A DNA stretch of 47,966 bases from Methylophaga muralis (GTDB lineage: Bacteria > Pseudomonadota > Gammaproteobacteria > Nitrosococcales > Methylophagaceae), in assembly GCF_001720165.1 (NCBI RefSeq), contig NZ_MCRI01000019.1:1-47966 (forward strand), written 5' to 3'. Every line of letters starts with the position of its first letter. Position 1 is the stretch's first letter. Of the stretch, positions 9,484 to 21,529 are shown piece after piece. The notes under the pieces are model-generated. The model saw only the letters and a program-made list of their open reading frames with translations, did no database searches and was not told the DNA's origin. The position numbers were made by a program, and so were the translations under genes.

Positions 9484-10535
9484 ATCAGCAAATCCAGTTG
9501 ACTCATTAACAACTGATTTTCAGTGTGGTTACCAATACTGATCCGTAAAAACTGATCAATTCTCGGCTTTTTAAAGTGCCGAACAATCACACCTTTATCG
9601 CGTAATCCGGCAGCCAAGGTAGCGGCATCATGCTGAGGATGACGGGTAAAGACAAAATTTGCTGCTGAGGGTAACACCTCAAAACCCAATTCCTGTAACG
9701 ATTGCGTCAACCATTCGCGTTCAGTAATCACTTGCTGCTGGCATTGTTTAAAGTAAGCTTCATCCTGATACGCTGCAACGCCGGCAGCAATCGCCAGACT
9801 ATCGAGTGGATAAGAATTAAAGCTGTCCTTAACTCTCACCAAGGCCTCAATCAACTCTGGATGTCCTATGGCAAAGCCGATACGCATTCCAGCCAGGGAG
9901 CGTGATTTAGACAATGTTTGAGTGACCAGCAGATTGGGGAATCGCTGGGTTAACGGGATTGCTGTTTCACCCCCAAAATCGATATAAGCTTCATCAATGA
10001 CCACCACCGAATCTCGGTTCATTTCGACCATTCGCCGGATATCATCCAGTGATAACAAACAACCGGTTGGGGCATTGGGGTTAGGCAGAATAATGCCGCC
10101 GTTATCGCGTTGATAATCGGTGATATCGATTTCAAAATCAGCATTCAACGGCACGAGAACCGATTCTATCTCGTATAGCTGACAATACACTGGATAAAAG
10201 CTGTAGGTGACATCCGGAAACAACACCGGTTTGTCGTGTTTGAACAGGGCATTAAATACATGTGCCAGCACTTCATCTGAACCGTTACCGACAAACACGC
10301 TTTCCGCTGGCACATTATGATAATCGGCAATCGCCTGTTTGAGCGGGCCGCCATCAGGCACCGGATACAAGCGTAAACGTTCAGTAGTTGCCATGCGAAT
10401 GGCTTCCAGCACTTTGGGTGACGGTCCAAACGGATTTTCGTTGGTATTGAGCTTCACCAGATTATGGCCGCGTGGTTGTTCACCCGGCACATAAGGTTCT
10501 AACGAATGAACAAAATCACTCCAGAAGCGGCTCAT
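9480..10535 (-). CDS. hisC: Histidinol-phosphate aminotransferase
   Basis: A 351-residue fold-type I PLP aminotransferase that converts imidazole-acetol phosphate to histidinol phosphate. Lys210 in [14 protein letters not shown] is the Schiff-base lysine. The N-terminal [11 protein letters not shown] and the [10 protein letters not shown] segment with the PLP-contacting Asp are intact, and the C-terminal [10 protein letters not shown] provides the carboxylate-binding Arg. The start codon overlaps the hisD stop (TAATG) and is preceded by AGGA. It is the last gene of the mla-murA-his run. Confidence 0.95.
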   Translation of the reverse strand: MSRFWSDFVHSLEPYVPGEQPRGHNLVKLNTNENPFGPSPKVLEAIRMATTERLRLYPVPDGGPLKQAIADYHNVPAESVFVGNGSDEVLAHVFNALFKHDKPVLFPDVTYSFYPVYCQLYEIESVLVPLNADFEIDITDYQRDNGGIILPNPNAPTGCLLSLDDIRRMVEMNRDSVVVIDEAYIDFGGETAIPLTQRFPNLLVTQTLSKSRSLAGMRIGFAIGHPELIEALVRVKDSFNSYPLDSLAIAAGVAAYQDEAYFKQCQQQVITEREWLTQSLQELGFEVLPSAANFVFTRHPQHDAATLAAGLRDKGVIVRHFKKPRIDQFLRISIGNHTENQLLMSQLDLLI

Positions 10536-11835
10536 TATTTTTCCTGTAAACGATACTCAGCGCTGCGTGCATGCGCGGTCAGACTCTCACCGCGAGCCAA
10601 CACTGATGCAATCTTACCCAGACTTTGTGCCCCTTGTGATGACACCTGAATCAAGCTGGAACGTTTTTGAAAATCATATACACCTAAAGGCGAACTGAAA
10701 CGTGCGGTGCGTGACGTCGGCAAGACGTGATTTGGTCCGGCACAATAATCACCCAAAGCTTCAGGTGTATATCGGCCCATAAAAATCGCACCCGCATGGC
10801 GAATTTGTTTAGCCATTTCCATCGGTTCATCAACTGACAATTCCAAATGCTCTGGCGCAATGTAATTACAGACTTCAACCGCCTGCTGCATATCATCAAC
10901 CAGAATCATTGCGCCACGATTTTTCAGCGAAGTTTCGATAATTGCTTTGCGTTCCATGGTGGGTAGCAAACGGGCAACCGATTCTTTCACTTTCTGCAAA
11001 AAATCTGCATCCGGTGAAATCAGAATCGACTGGGCATCTTCATCATGTTCAGCTTGAGAGAAAAGGTCCATGGCGATCCAGTCCGGATCGGTCTTGCCAT
11101 CACAAATCACCAGAATTTCTGATGGTCCGGCGATCATATCAATGCCAACCGTACCAAAGACCATGCCTTTAGCAGTTGCAACAAAGATATTCCCCGGCCC
11201 TACAATTTTATCGACCTGTGGAATGGTTTCCGTACCATAAGCCAATGCTGCGACGGCCTGAGCGCCGCCAATGGCAAAAATACGATCTACACCAGCAATT
11301 GCAGCAGCCGCTAATACCAGATCATTCACTTCATCATCCGGGGTTGGTACTACCATGATCAATTCCTGCACCCCAGCAACTTTGGCTGGAATAGCATTCA
11401 TCAATACCGATGAAGGATAAGCGGCTTTACCACCCGGTACGTATAAGCCGGCGCGATCCAATGGTGTGACTTGTTGTCCCAACAAGGTTCCATCAGCTTC
11501 TGTGTAATGCCAGGATTCCTGCTTTTGGTGTTCATGGTAGCGGCGCACTCGTTCTGCAGCCTGCTCCAGAGCCTGACGTTGTTCAGCTGGAATAGATTCC
11601 AATGCTGCTGCTGCGCGGGTTAATGGAATTTCCAGTTCAGCCATAGCGGTTGCTTTAACCCGATCAAAACGTTGACTGTATTCAACCACCGCTTGATCGC
11701 CACGCTGTTTCACATCTGCCAGGATATTTCTAACGGTCTCGGTAATTGCTGCATCAGACACACCTTCCCAGGCCAATAGCTCAGAGAGCTTGGACCAGAA
11801 ATCGGCTTGCTGAAAATTCAATTCACTCATTTGGT

Positions 11836-11839
<4 letters not shown>
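10535..11839 (-). CDS. hisD: Histidinol dehydrogenase
   Basis: A 434-residue zinc- and NAD-dependent enzyme performing the last two oxidations of histidine synthesis. Recognisable motifs are [44 protein letters not shown], the metal/catalytic QAEHDEDAQ, and [10 protein letters not shown] with an active-site His. Length is as expected. The start at 11839 overlaps the hisG stop by four bases (ATGA); a second ATG three codons later is possible. It sits between hisG and hisC, the standard order in this synteny block. Confidence 0.97.
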
Positions 11840-14010
<2,171 letters not shown>

Positions 14011-14031
14011 GTATCACCACTTTTAGTAAAT

Positions 14032-14325
14032 TTATTGCAGGGGAAGAAGTTCTTCCAAGCCGCTTGCTTCAGCCATCGCTAGCATCTGTGCAGGCATATT
14101 AAAAAAACGAATCGGTTTATTGAGTTGCTGTGCCTGACGCATCCATTCAATCAGTAAAGCCAGGCCAGCACTATCGCTATGAGTAACCTCACCGAGGTCT
14201 ACATCAAGAAGAGCTGTTTCCGCAAACAGCTCTTTTGTCATATCAATGCCGCTAACCGCTGTATCAAAAGACAGCTCACCGGCAACCAGAATGCGTTTTG
14301 ACGTTTCATCAAAGATCAGCTTCAT
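14032..14325 (-). CDS. mlaB: MlaB, STAS-domain subunit of the Mla lipid transporter
   Basis: A 97-residue cytoplasmic STAS-domain protein that stabilises the MlaF ATPase in the MlaFEDB complex. The STAS motif with its conserved serine region is seen as GEVTHSDSAGLALLIEW. The start overlaps the mlaC stop by one base. The coding sequence contains a perfect 11-bp inverted repeat (14209-14234), listed separately. Assignment rests on the fold motif and its fixed place in mlaFEDCB. Confidence 0.92.
   Translation of the reverse strand: MKLIFDETSKRILVAGELSFDTAVSGIDMTKELFAETALLDVDLGEVTHSDSAGLALLIEWMRQAQQLNKPIRFFNMPAQMLAMAEASGLEELLPLQ
14209..14234 (-). repeat. Perfect 11-bp hairpin inside mlaB
   Basis: Arms 14209-14219 and 14224-14234 pair perfectly around a 4-base loop, in the codons for KELFAETALL of mlaB. 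In the operon mRNA (minus strand) it forms a stable stem without a following U-run, so it is not a full terminator. It could be an RNA processing or stability element between the upstream mla and downstream murA-his parts. Confidence 0.7.
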
Positions 14326-14951
14326 TATCTGGCTCGATCATTACGTTTTGATAGGTTTTCAATCAGTGCATCCATGCCGCTGGTGCGAATATCACGATTA
14401 AATGATGAACGGTAGTTGGTGACCAGACTGATACCTTCAATTCTAACGTCGTAAACTTTCCACTCATCCTTGTTGTTTTTATACAGCGACAACGCCATCG
14501 GAATTGAGGGGCCATTTGGCTGAACAACTTCCATCGGCACATTTACCCGGCCTTTTTCAACATCATCACGGAATGGTAAAAAGCGGATTTCTTCATTGGT
14601 GTATTCCAGCATAGCCGTAGCATAGGTTCTAACCAGCAACAGGCGGAACTCCTCAACAAACTTTGTCTGTTGTTCCGCTGAAGCATCACGCCAGCTGCGA
14701 CCCAGAGCCAATCTTGCCATACGTTCAAAGTCAAAATGTGGAATTAGAATTTCCTGAACCAGCGAAAAAATCTTCTGAGGATCCTGGTCCAGTTCAGCTT
14801 CGTGATCCTTAAGTGCTTTCAGCATATTGTCTGATGCTTCTTTCACTAAAGCTTGTGGCTCTGGCATAGCTTGGGCTGAAGCGCTGAAAGCCATTAACGC
14901 CAAAAAGCCTGCCGCCACCAACTGTATTGAAAATTGTTTGATATTAATCAT
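14325..14951 (-). CDS. mlaC: MlaC, periplasmic phospholipid-binding protein
   Basis: A 208-residue periplasmic carrier that shuttles phospholipids between the outer-membrane MlaA complex and the inner-membrane MlaFEDB complex. The signal peptide (about residues 1-27) ends in SASAQA. The mature region has the family segments HFDFERMARLALGRSW and VRIEGISLVTNYRSSF. The start at 14951 is one base after the mlaD stop; a longer in-frame ORF begins inside mlaD and would bury the signal peptide behind 13 residues. Confidence 0.94.
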   Translation of the reverse strand: MINIKQFSIQLVAAGFLALMAFSASAQAMPEPQALVKEASDNMLKALKDHEAELDQDPQKIFSLVQEILIPHFDFERMARLALGRSWRDASAEQQTKFVEEFRLLLVRTYATAMLEYTNEEIRFLPFRDDVEKGRVNVPMEVVQPNGPSIPMALSLYKNNKDEWKVYDVRIEGISLVTNYRSSFNRDIRTSGMDALIENLSKRNDRAR

Positions 14952-14952
14952 C

Positions 14953-15417
14953 TTAATCACCTTCTGCGGTGCTGTATAAGAATTGGCCAATCACCTGTTC
15001 CAATACAACTGCGGGTTGAGTCAAATCAATGACGTCGCCATCTTCCAGGTAAAAATCATCCGCACCTGGAGACAAACTTATGTATTGCTCACCTAATAAG
15101 CCAGCCGTAAAAATACTGGCTGAGGTGTCTACCGGAATATTGTCATATTGACGGTAAATATTAATCGTGACCTTGGCATCGTAAGTGTCTGGATCAAGAG
15201 AGATAGAGGTAACCCGTCCAACTCTGACTCCGGCCATTGTTACTGGCGAACGCGGTTTTAGACCACCAATATTCTGAAAGTTTGCGACAACCTCATAGCC
15301 TTTATCATCGGTAAAATCACCTAAGTTGCTTACCTTCATTGCCAGGACGAATAAGGCAGCAATACCGGCAGCAACAAACAAGCCAACCAGGATTTCGGTA
15401 CTTCTTTTTGAATTCAT
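14953..15417 (-). CDS. mlaD: MlaD, MCE-domain lipid transport subunit
   Basis: A 154-residue inner-membrane-anchored protein with one N-terminal transmembrane helix (about 7-27) and a single MCE domain (about 38-115, including NIGGLKPRSPVTMAGVRVG). MlaD hexamers form the periplasmic ring and hydrophobic channel of the Mla system. The C-terminal tail after the MCE domain is short, as is usual for MlaD. It lies between mlaE and mlaC with essentially no spacing. Confidence 0.95.
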   Translation of the reverse strand: MNSKRSTEILVGLFVAAGIAALFVLAMKVSNLGDFTDDKGYEVVANFQNIGGLKPRSPVTMAGVRVGRVTSISLDPDTYDAKVTINIYRQYDNIPVDTSASIFTAGLLGEQYISLSPGADDFYLEDGDVIDLTQPAVVLEQVIGQFLYSTAEGD

Positions 15418-16200
15418 TTAAATATCTCCAAACATCAACGCAGTCAGAACAAAGTCCAGGCCGAGAATTGCAAAAGCGGAATGGACAACTGTCCGCGTTG
15501 TGGCACGCCCCACACCTTCCGAAGTAGGTGTTGCGTCATAACCTTCAAATAAAGCGATCCAGGTCACTACAAAACCAAACACAATACTTTTAATCACACC
15601 GTTCAGTATGTCTTCGTACCAATCCGTTTTTGCCTGCATTTGAGACCAGAAAGCGCCATCATCAACACCTAACAAGCCATGACCTATAAGAAAAGCACCG
15701 AAAATGCCAACAGCACTGAAAATGGCTGCCAACAAAGGCATGGAAATCAGGCCTGCCAAAAATCTTGGAGCAATGATACGTTTCATCGGATCAACAGCCA
15801 TCATTTCCATACCTGACAACTGTTCCGTGCTTTTCATCAAACCAATTTCAGCAGTTAAGGCAGAACCAGCCCGCCCGGCGAATAATAAGGCGGTGACAAC
15901 AGGACCCAGCTCTCTTACCAGCGATAATGAGACCAGTACACCAAGTGATTCTTCGGCCCCAAAGTCAACCAGCGTATTATAACCTTGAAGTCCTAAGACC
16001 ATGCCGACAAACAGACCGGATATGAGTATTATCAGAACCGATAAAACACCAACATAAAACAGTTGCTGAATGACCAGCGAGAAACGAAATGTCAGGCTGG
16101 GCATGCCTGCCATCATCTGCACCAGGAACATATGGCCCCGACCAAGTCGCTGAAAGGTATTCAACCCCCAACGGCCAAGGCTGCGTAAAAACTCAATCAT
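15418..16200 (-). CDS. mlaE: MlaE, permease of the Mla lipid transporter
   Basis: A 260-residue ABC permease of the MlaE/YrbE family with five to six hydrophobic helices. The conserved coupling region is [20 protein letters not shown] followed by [17 protein letters not shown]. Its dimer is the membrane core that binds phospholipid in the MlaFEDB complex. The start overlaps the mlaF stop by four bases (ATGA). MlaF (ATPase), MlaD, MlaC and MlaB follow in the canonical order; the outer-membrane partner MlaA is not in the window. Confidence 0.96.
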   Translation of the reverse strand: MIEFLRSLGRWGLNTFQRLGRGHMFLVQMMAGMPSLTFRFSLVIQQLFYVGVLSVLIILISGLFVGMVLGLQGYNTLVDFGAEESLGVLVSLSLVRELGPVVTALLFAGRAGSALTAEIGLMKSTEQLSGMEMMAVDPMKRIIAPRFLAGLISMPLLAAIFSAVGIFGAFLIGHGLLGVDDGAFWSQMQAKTDWYEDILNGVIKSIVFGFVVTWIALFEGYDATPTSEGVGRATTRTVVHSAFAILGLDFVLTALMFGDI

Positions 16201-17003
16201 CGTTGTTCCTCTGCATTCAACAGGTCTTTACTAAAGTCATTACCGGGATAATGAAATGGAACCGGTCCATCTGGTAAACCTTGTAAAAACTGTTTCACCC
16301 ACTCTGAACCAGAGGTTTTAAGGGTTTCTGGTGTTCCTTTTTCGATTACTTTGCCGCCCGATAACAGATATATTTCATCTGCAATCTGCGTCGTCTCAGC
16401 CACATCATGTGAAACGATAATACTGGTCAGGCCCATCGCATCATTTAGACGTCGAATCAGATTGACTAGCGTACCCATTGAAATCGGATCCTGACCAGTG
16501 AATGGCTCATCATACATAATCATCATCGGGTCCAGCGTCACCGCCCGCGCCAACGCTACCCGTCGAGCCATACCACCTGACAATTCTGCGGGCATCATAT
16601 CCCGCGCATTTCGCAGTCCAACGGCTTGTAATTTCATCAACACCAAATCACGGATCATCGACTCCGGAAATTTTGTGTGTTCTCGCAGAGGAAAAGCGAC
16701 ATTTTCAAAAACATTTATATCGGTCAGCAAAGCACCACTTTGAAACAGCATTCCCATTCGCTTGCGCAACTCATAAAGTTTTGAGTGCGACAGTTTATGA
16801 ACATTCTGCCCATCAACTTCAACAGTGCCACTATCCGGTTTCAGCTGACCGCCGATCAGTTTCAACAAAGTCGTTTTGCCGGTGCCGCTCGGCCCCATGA
16901 TTGCGGTTACCTTACCTTGATAGATATCAATATCTATGCCATTAAAGATAACTTTGTCGCCACGGTTAAAATGCAAATCCCTGATTTTGATCAGTGGTGC
17001 CAT
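16197..17003 (-). CDS. mlaF: MlaF, ATPase of the Mla lipid transporter
   Basis: A 268-residue ABC ATPase. Visible motifs are Walker A GPSGTGKT (37-44), the signature [14 protein letters not shown], Walker [14 protein letters not shown] and the H-loop VSHDV. It powers phospholipid transport that keeps the outer leaflet of the outer membrane asymmetric. It opens the ten-gene minus-strand run to hisC. A promoter candidate lies at 17038-17066. The ribosome-binding site is weak (CGGC before an A-rich spacer). Confidence 0.96.
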   Translation of the reverse strand: MAPLIKIRDLHFNRGDKVIFNGIDIDIYQGKVTAIMGPSGTGKTTLLKLIGGQLKPDSGTVEVDGQNVHKLSHSKLYELRKRMGMLFQSGALLTDINVFENVAFPLREHTKFPESMIRDLVLMKLQAVGLRNARDMMPAELSGGMARRVALARAVTLDPMMIMYDEPFTGQDPISMGTLVNLIRRLNDAMGLTSIIVSHDVAETTQIADEIYLLSGGKVIEKGTPETLKTSGSEWVKQFLQGLPDGPVPFHYPGNDFSKDLLNAEEQR

Positions 17004-17037
17004 TATTTTTTGCCGATATCAAATATAAAGACCGCTA

Positions 17038-17066
17038 ATTTTCTTGAATCGCTGATGTTAAGTCAA
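17038..17066 (-). promoter_or_regulatory. Candidate sigma-70 promoter for the mla-murA-his operon
   Basis: On the minus strand TTGACT (17061-17066) is followed after exactly 17 bases by GAAAAT (17038-17043), 35 bases before the mlaF start. The -35 matches five of six consensus positions and the -10 four of six. The placement fits a leader of about 30 bases. This is a motif match only. Confidence 0.45.
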
Positions 17067-17204
17067 ATCGCTGTGTGGAAAAACCAGTGTTTATCGGCTA
17101 AAGTGTTGTCGCCATTTCAAGTATCGGGAACTTGTTCTGTTAATGCTGACTCAAAGTTCCTGCAGATATTGTGGTAAAACTACCGATACAAACGGAGAAT
17201 CTTA

Positions 17205-17768
17205 ATGAAGAAATTTTTACAAATAGTTGCTGCATCAGTTATTGCTCTACCCTTAGTGGCAACCGCACATGGCCCTACTCGCCAACAAGTTGAAGAAAAG
17301 GTTGTTATCAATGCTGCCCCAGAAAAAGTCTGGGAAATGTTGAAAGACTTTAGTGCTATTGATCAATGGCATCCTGCTGTTGAAAGCGTGGAAATGGAAG
17401 CTGACAATGTTCGCGTTCTGACGCTTAAAAGTGAAGGCAACCCAACTATCACTGAAGAACTTGAAAAAGTTGATGATGAGAGAATGTCTCTTATCTATAA
17501 AATCACTGGTATGAGTGTTGTTAAAACCATCACTTTCAACAGTAAAGACACACCTTATTACACACTTCCAGTTTCAACTTATAAATCATGGATGTTTGTA
17601 AAAGAAGTTGATGGCGGTACAGAAGTTATGTGGCGTGCAAAATTCTACCGTTCATTCATGGACAATCCTCCTGTACCAGAAGGTCAGGCTGATGCGGATG
17701 CAGTTGCGGCTGTGACCGAAGTTTATAAAGCCGGTCTGGAAAATCTGAAAAACATCATGGAGAAATAA
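17205..17768 (+). CDS. mxaD: MxaD-like periplasmic SRPBCC protein
   Basis: A 187-residue exported protein with a signal peptide ending in VATA followed by HGPTRQ, then a START/SRPBCC-type fold (EEKVVINAAPEKVWEMLKDF...WHPAVESVE). The mature N-terminus and the WHPAV segment match my recollection of MxaD from methylotrophs, where it is a periplasmic factor thought to aid interaction of methanol dehydrogenase with cytochrome cL. The mxaFJGI genes are not here, so this is an orphan copy paired with a beta-propeller gene. A GGAG sits eight bases upstream of the start (CGGAGAATCTTA). SRPBCC membership is firm; the MxaD name is likely but less certain. Confidence 0.75.
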   Translation: MKKFLQIVAASVIALPLVATAHGPTRQQVEEKVVINAAPEKVWEMLKDFSAIDQWHPAVESVEMEADNVRVLTLKSEGNPTITEELEKVDDERMSLIYKITGMSVVKTITFNSKDTPYYTLPVSTYKSWMFVKEVDGGTEVMWRAKFYRSFMDNPPVPEGQADADAVAAVTEVYKAGLENLKNIMEK

Positions 17769-18759
17769 TGCTTTTTTCTATTAACGAAAATGCATTTTTT
17801 AAAGCGACCCTTAACCGGGTCGCTTTTTTTGTGTTTGCAAGTTTTAGCCTGTCAGCATGTGCAGAGCCTGCCAACTATGCGTTTATCAGCAATCAGCTGA
17901 GTAATGACATCAGTGTGATTGATATTGATAAAAAAACGGTCGTCAGTACTATCACCGTGGGAACAGCTCCCGCTGGTGTGGCATTAAGTCCGAATGGTCA
18001 ACGTGTTTTAATTAGCAATCCGGACAGCCAGAATATTTCGGTATTAGATGCTCGCCAATTAACTGAAATCAGTCAGATCCCCGTTGGTCAAGGACCGGTC
18101 GGTATTGCCACCAACCATGATGGCAGTCTGGCCTATGTGGCAGACTGGTATGAGCATAAAATCAGCGTTGTTGAAGTGGATAAACAACTTATCCGTAAAC
18201 GTATTGATGTGGGTAATTCCCCCGCTGGCGTGATCCTTAACGAATCACAAAACCGTTTATATGTCGCCAATCGTGATGATAATTCGGTGAGCATTATTGA
18301 TACGGTCACAGAGCAAGTTGTTGATACTGTCGAAGTGGGTCAAGCCCCGTTTGGCCTGGCATTAACGGCTGACGGCAAACGACTTTTCAGCGTCAATGTG
18401 CAGGATAATAGCGTCAGCATGATCGACACCGATAGTCTTACGGTAATCGCGACTATTGAAGTTGGAGAATGGCCTTACTGCGCAGTAAGCAGCCTGATGG
18501 CAAATTTCTTTATGTAACCAATCAGGATGAAAACACCGTTTCTGTAATTGATATTGCAGCTGCAGAGACCATTAACACCATTGAGGTGGATGACAGTCCT
18601 GAAGGTATTGATATTACGGCCAATGGCAAACATCTTTATGTTTCAAACTGGGGAAGCGGCAGTGTTTCCATCATTGATACTGAAACCGGTAAACGCATTG
18701 AAGATATTAAAACCGGAGATGGCAGCCGCGCCTTTGGCGATTTTATTATCAGTCAATAA
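17768..18759 (+). pseudogene. YVTN beta-propeller protein (PQQ-catabolism type), frameshifted
   Basis: The gene would encode about 330 residues: a signal sequence with lipobox-like LSAC, then successive beta-propeller blades with the motif VSVIDxxT...TIxVGxxPxG...SPDGxxxYVxN. Such proteins often accompany PQQ-dependent alcohol oxidation genes. Frame 1 runs 17768 to 18517 and stops. Homology resumes one frame back from about 18493 (PDGKFLYVTNQDENTVSVID) to 18759. Adding one C to the CC at 18493-18494 restores SSPDGKF without a break, so this is a one-base deletion or a sequencing error. The start overlaps the mxaD stop (TAATG) with GGAG five bases before it. A terminator hairpin lies within the signal-peptide codons. 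Confidence 0.8.
17801..17830 (+). terminator. Strong intrinsic terminator inside the beta-propeller signal-sequence codons
   Basis: A perfect 10-bp stem (17801-17810 with 17817-17826) with a 6-nt loop is followed by an unbroken run of T (17824-17830). It lies 33 bases after the mxaD stop and would end the mxaD transcript, yet it is also in frame as codons 12-21 of the next gene. Confidence 0.85.
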
Positions 18760-18765
18760 TATTCT

Positions 18766-19521
18766 GTGACCGTGCAGATCCTTTCTTTGGCAGTAACTGA
18801 CGCAGGGCTTGATGATAAAGCGGTCCTGCTTGCTAATGCTTTAGGTTTGCCAGTCACCCCGCTCGATAGTCAGAGCGCTCAGTTGGTGCTTTCGCCTTTA
18901 CGACTTGAACTTCGCGTCCCGGAAATTGGCGGCCCGATTTTTATTGATTTCACCGCAGGTAAATACCAACATCGCCGACAGTTCGGTGGTGGGCGTGGCC
19001 AACCACTGGCCAAAGCTGTTGGGCTTAAAAAAGGGGCTACCCCTTATATTATTGATGCAACAGCCGGTTTTGGCAGAGATGCTTTTGTATTTGCCAGTTT
19101 AGGCTGTCGGGTCACATTGATTGAGCAGAATCCTGTCATGGCGGCCTTACTGGCTGATGCGCTACAACGAGCTGTTGATGATAATGCAGTCACAGAAATC
19201 ATTTCACGGATGCAATTACATCAAGGAAATGCCGTCGACTACCTAGCAGGCCTTCCCGAAACCGACAGACCAGATGTGGTTTATCTGGATCCGATGTATC
19301 CCTCAAGAGATAAATCCGCTTTGGTGAAAAAAGAAATGCAGCTTTTGCATAAGCTGGTGGGGCCTGACAACAATAGCTCTGATTTACTTAATGTGTCGCG
19401 AGAAGTTGCTTTGAAACGCGTTGCTGTCAAACGACCGAAAGGTGCTGAGCTTTTTGCCAATCAACCACCGCATGTCAGTATCGAAAGCAAAAATACCCGT
19501 TACGATATTTACACCCGATAA
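18766..19521 (+). CDS. rsmJ: 16S rRNA (guanine-1516-N2)-methyltransferase
   Basis: A 251-residue SAM-dependent methyltransferase of the RsmJ (YhiQ) family that modifies G1516 in the small-subunit rRNA. Characteristic stretches are FIDFTAGKYQHRRQFGGGRGQ, the SAM site IIDATAGFGRDAFVFASLG, the catalytic-type VVYLDPMYP and the C-terminal KRPKGAELF. The start is GTG six bases after the beta-propeller stop, with no clear Shine-Dalgarno. This suggests it once relied on coupling to the upstream gene, which is now frameshifted. It converges on rarA with a five-base gap. Confidence 0.93.
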   Translation: MTVQILSLAVTDAGLDDKAVLLANALGLPVTPLDSQSAQLVLSPLRLELRVPEIGGPIFIDFTAGKYQHRRQFGGGRGQPLAKAVGLKKGATPYIIDATAGFGRDAFVFASLGCRVTLIEQNPVMAALLADALQRAVDDNAVTEIISRMQLHQGNAVDYLAGLPETDRPDVVYLDPMYPSRDKSALVKKEMQLLHKLVGPDNNSSDLLNVSREVALKRVAVKRPKGAELFANQPPHVSIESKNTRYDIYTR

Positions 19522-19526
19522 ATTCG

Positions 19527-20849
19527 CTAACGGCGTTGTTTATCGAGCTCTCTAAGGTGTGCCAGCTTTTCGGCAATCTTGATTTCCAGACCACGATTAA
19601 CCGGCTGATAATATTGCCGCTGCGGCATGCTTTCCGGGAAATAATTTTCCCCCGCCGCATAGGCATCTGGCTCATCATGGGCGTAACGGTATTCCTTACC
19701 GTAATCGAGATCTTTCATTAATTTGGTCGGTGCATTACGTAAATGTAATGGTACCTCGGCTGAACCAAAGTTTTTAGCATCCTGCATCGCCGCTTTAAAG
19801 GCGGTATAAACAGCGTTACTTTTCGGTGCGCTGGCCAGATAAACCACCGCTTGAGCAATCGCCAGCTCACCTTCTGGGCGGCCCAACTTATCAAAGCTCT
19901 CCCAAGCATCTAAAGCGATACGTAAGCCACGGGGATCAGCATTACCAATATCTTCAACCGCCATTCTGACGATACGACGCATCAGATACACCGGATCACA
20001 GCCACCATCCAGCATTCGGCAAAGCCAATATAAGGCTCCGTCAGGTGAAGAACCGCGAACTGATTTATGTAATGCCGATATCTGATCGTAAAACGCTTCA
20101 CCGCCCTTATCAAAGCGTCGTAAGGTGCCAGATAACACTTCGGCCAGATCGATTTCATCTACTTCGGTTTGCTGTTTGCTATCAGCCAGATCAATGGCGA
20201 TTTCCAGCAGATTCAGTACTCGCCTTCCATCACCATCAGCAGCTTGTGCCAGTTGTTCACGTAACCGGTCATCCAGTTTGATATCACGGCCAGCCAAACC
20301 TCGAATGCCATCCTGCATTGCACGATCAATGATCAGCTTTAAATCATTCACTTCCAGGGATTTGAGCACATACACCCGCGCCCGTGATAACAACGCGTTG
20401 TTTAATTCAAATGAGGGGTTTTCGGTGGTAGCGCCAATAAAAGTAAAGGTGCCGTCTTCAACGTAAGGCAAAAAAGCATCTTGCTGAGACTTGTTAAAAC
20501 GATGCACTTCATCAACAAATAACATAGTACGTCGACCACGTTCCTGTTGCAGTTGCTTGGCTCGGGTAACAGCCTCACGAACTTCTTTAACACCCGCTAA
20601 TACGGCAGAAATACTGATAAATTCTGCATCACAATATCCGGCAATTAGTCTCGCTAAGGTAGTTTTTCCGGTACCAGGCGGTCCCCAGAAGATCATTGAG
20701 TGTGGCTGGCCGGTGGCTATCGCCTGTCTTAATGGTTTACCTTCAGCTAATAGATGTTGCTGACCGATATAGTCATCCAATGTCTGCGGCCGCATCCGGT
20801 CAGCCAATGGACGGCCAACCTGTGGATGCAGATTATCAAACAGGCTCAT
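19527..20849 (-). CDS. rarA: Replication-associated recombination ATPase RarA (MgsA)
   Basis: A 440-residue AAA+ clamp-loader-like ATPase acting at stalled replication forks. Motifs are Walker A GPPGTGKT (56-63), Walker [16 protein letters not shown], sensor 1 [18 protein letters not shown] and a C-terminal tetramerisation region with [18 protein letters not shown]. The ftsK-lolA-rarA order matches E. coli. The start overlaps the lolA stop by one base. Full length and intact. Confidence 0.97.
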   Translation of the reverse strand: MSLFDNLHPQVGRPLADRMRPQTLDDYIGQQHLLAEGKPLRQAIATGQPHSMIFWGPPGTGKTTLARLIAGYCDAEFISISAVLAGVKEVREAVTRAKQLQQERGRRTMLFVDEVHRFNKSQQDAFLPYVEDGTFTFIGATTENPSFELNNALLSRARVYVLKSLEVNDLKLIIDRAMQDGIRGLAGRDIKLDDRLREQLAQAADGDGRRVLNLLEIAIDLADSKQQTEVDEIDLAEVLSGTLRRFDKGGEAFYDQISALHKSVRGSSPDGALYWLCRMLDGGCDPVYLMRRIVRMAVEDIGNADPRGLRIALDAWESFDKLGRPEGELAIAQAVVYLASAPKSNAVYTAFKAAMQDAKNFGSAEVPLHLRNAPTKLMKDLDYGKEYRYAHDEPDAYAAGENYFPESMPQRQYYQPVNRGLEIKIAEKLAHLRELDKQRR

Positions 20850-21481
20850 CAGGGAATATCGCCCACCACATCAACACCTTCAGGTGCAGTAAATTGAAAT
20901 CTTGAATCAGGTAAATTGTGATTGATTTGGACATTGCTGAATACCAGTCGTGTACGCTGATCAAAACTATCTACCATCAACATTTCCCGGATACCATTCA
21001 CATCGAATGCCAAGGCAACGGTTTGATAGGTATTGTCATTTTCTTTTGGCATCAACCGAACCCATTGCAGTTCATCTTCTGATTCCAGTTCAACAATAGT
21101 GTATTCCGCCTCCGGCAAGGTATTTCCCGATAGCAATCCAGCAGGGGTTTCAGCTAAGGCTTCATCTTGCAGTTTGACGGTAATTTGTTCTAAATCGACA
21201 TCGTAAAACCAGATCCGCTCACCATCAGCAACGATTTGTTGTGGAAAAGGCGTGTCGTAATCCCAGCGAAATTTACCGGGTCTGGATAATAAAAACTGTC
21301 CAGTGGCTTCTTCTACCACCTGTCCATCGGTATCAATGACCGTTTGCTGGAAGTCGGCTTCAAGCTGTGAAACTTGCTTTACAAAACTATTGAGCCTGTC
21401 TATAGCTGATTCGGCAAAAGCCAATGAAGGCAGGATCAAGCTACCTAACAGCAACCACTGTGTTGCACAGCGTTTTATCAT
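20849..21481 (-). CDS. lolA: Outer-membrane lipoprotein carrier LolA
   Basis: A 210-residue periplasmic chaperone that takes lipoproteins released by LolCDE to LolB. The signal peptide ends in SLAFA (about residue 24), followed by the LolA beta-barrel region ([18 protein letters not shown]...[19 protein letters not shown]). The start at 21481 has GGAG eight bases upstream; an upstream in-frame extension lacks this and would mask the signal peptide. It lies 60 bases after ftsK and overlaps rarA. Confidence 0.95.
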   Translation of the reverse strand: MIKRCATQWLLLGSLILPSLAFAESAIDRLNSFVKQVSQLEADFQQTVIDTDGQVVEEATGQFLLSRPGKFRWDYDTPFPQQIVADGERIWFYDVDLEQITVKLQDEALAETPAGLLSGNTLPEAEYTIVELESEDELQWVRLMPKENDNTYQTVALAFDVNGIREMLMVDSFDQRTRLVFSNVQINHNLPDSRFQFTAPEGVDVVGDIP

Positions 21482-21529
21482 TATTTCTACTCCAAATCGT
21501 TTCAGAACAACTAAGACAGCAATTACAGT

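Noticed and set aside
16785-17177. 130-codon plus-strand ORF over the mlaF start and the mlaF-mxaD gap
   Set aside because: It is antisense to the conserved mlaF N-terminus, has no recognisable motif or ribosome-binding site, and ends in the promoter region.
18480-18500. Programmed -1 frameshift in the beta-propeller gene
   Set aside because: There is no X-XXY-YYZ slippery heptamer, and a single missing C explains the change fully.
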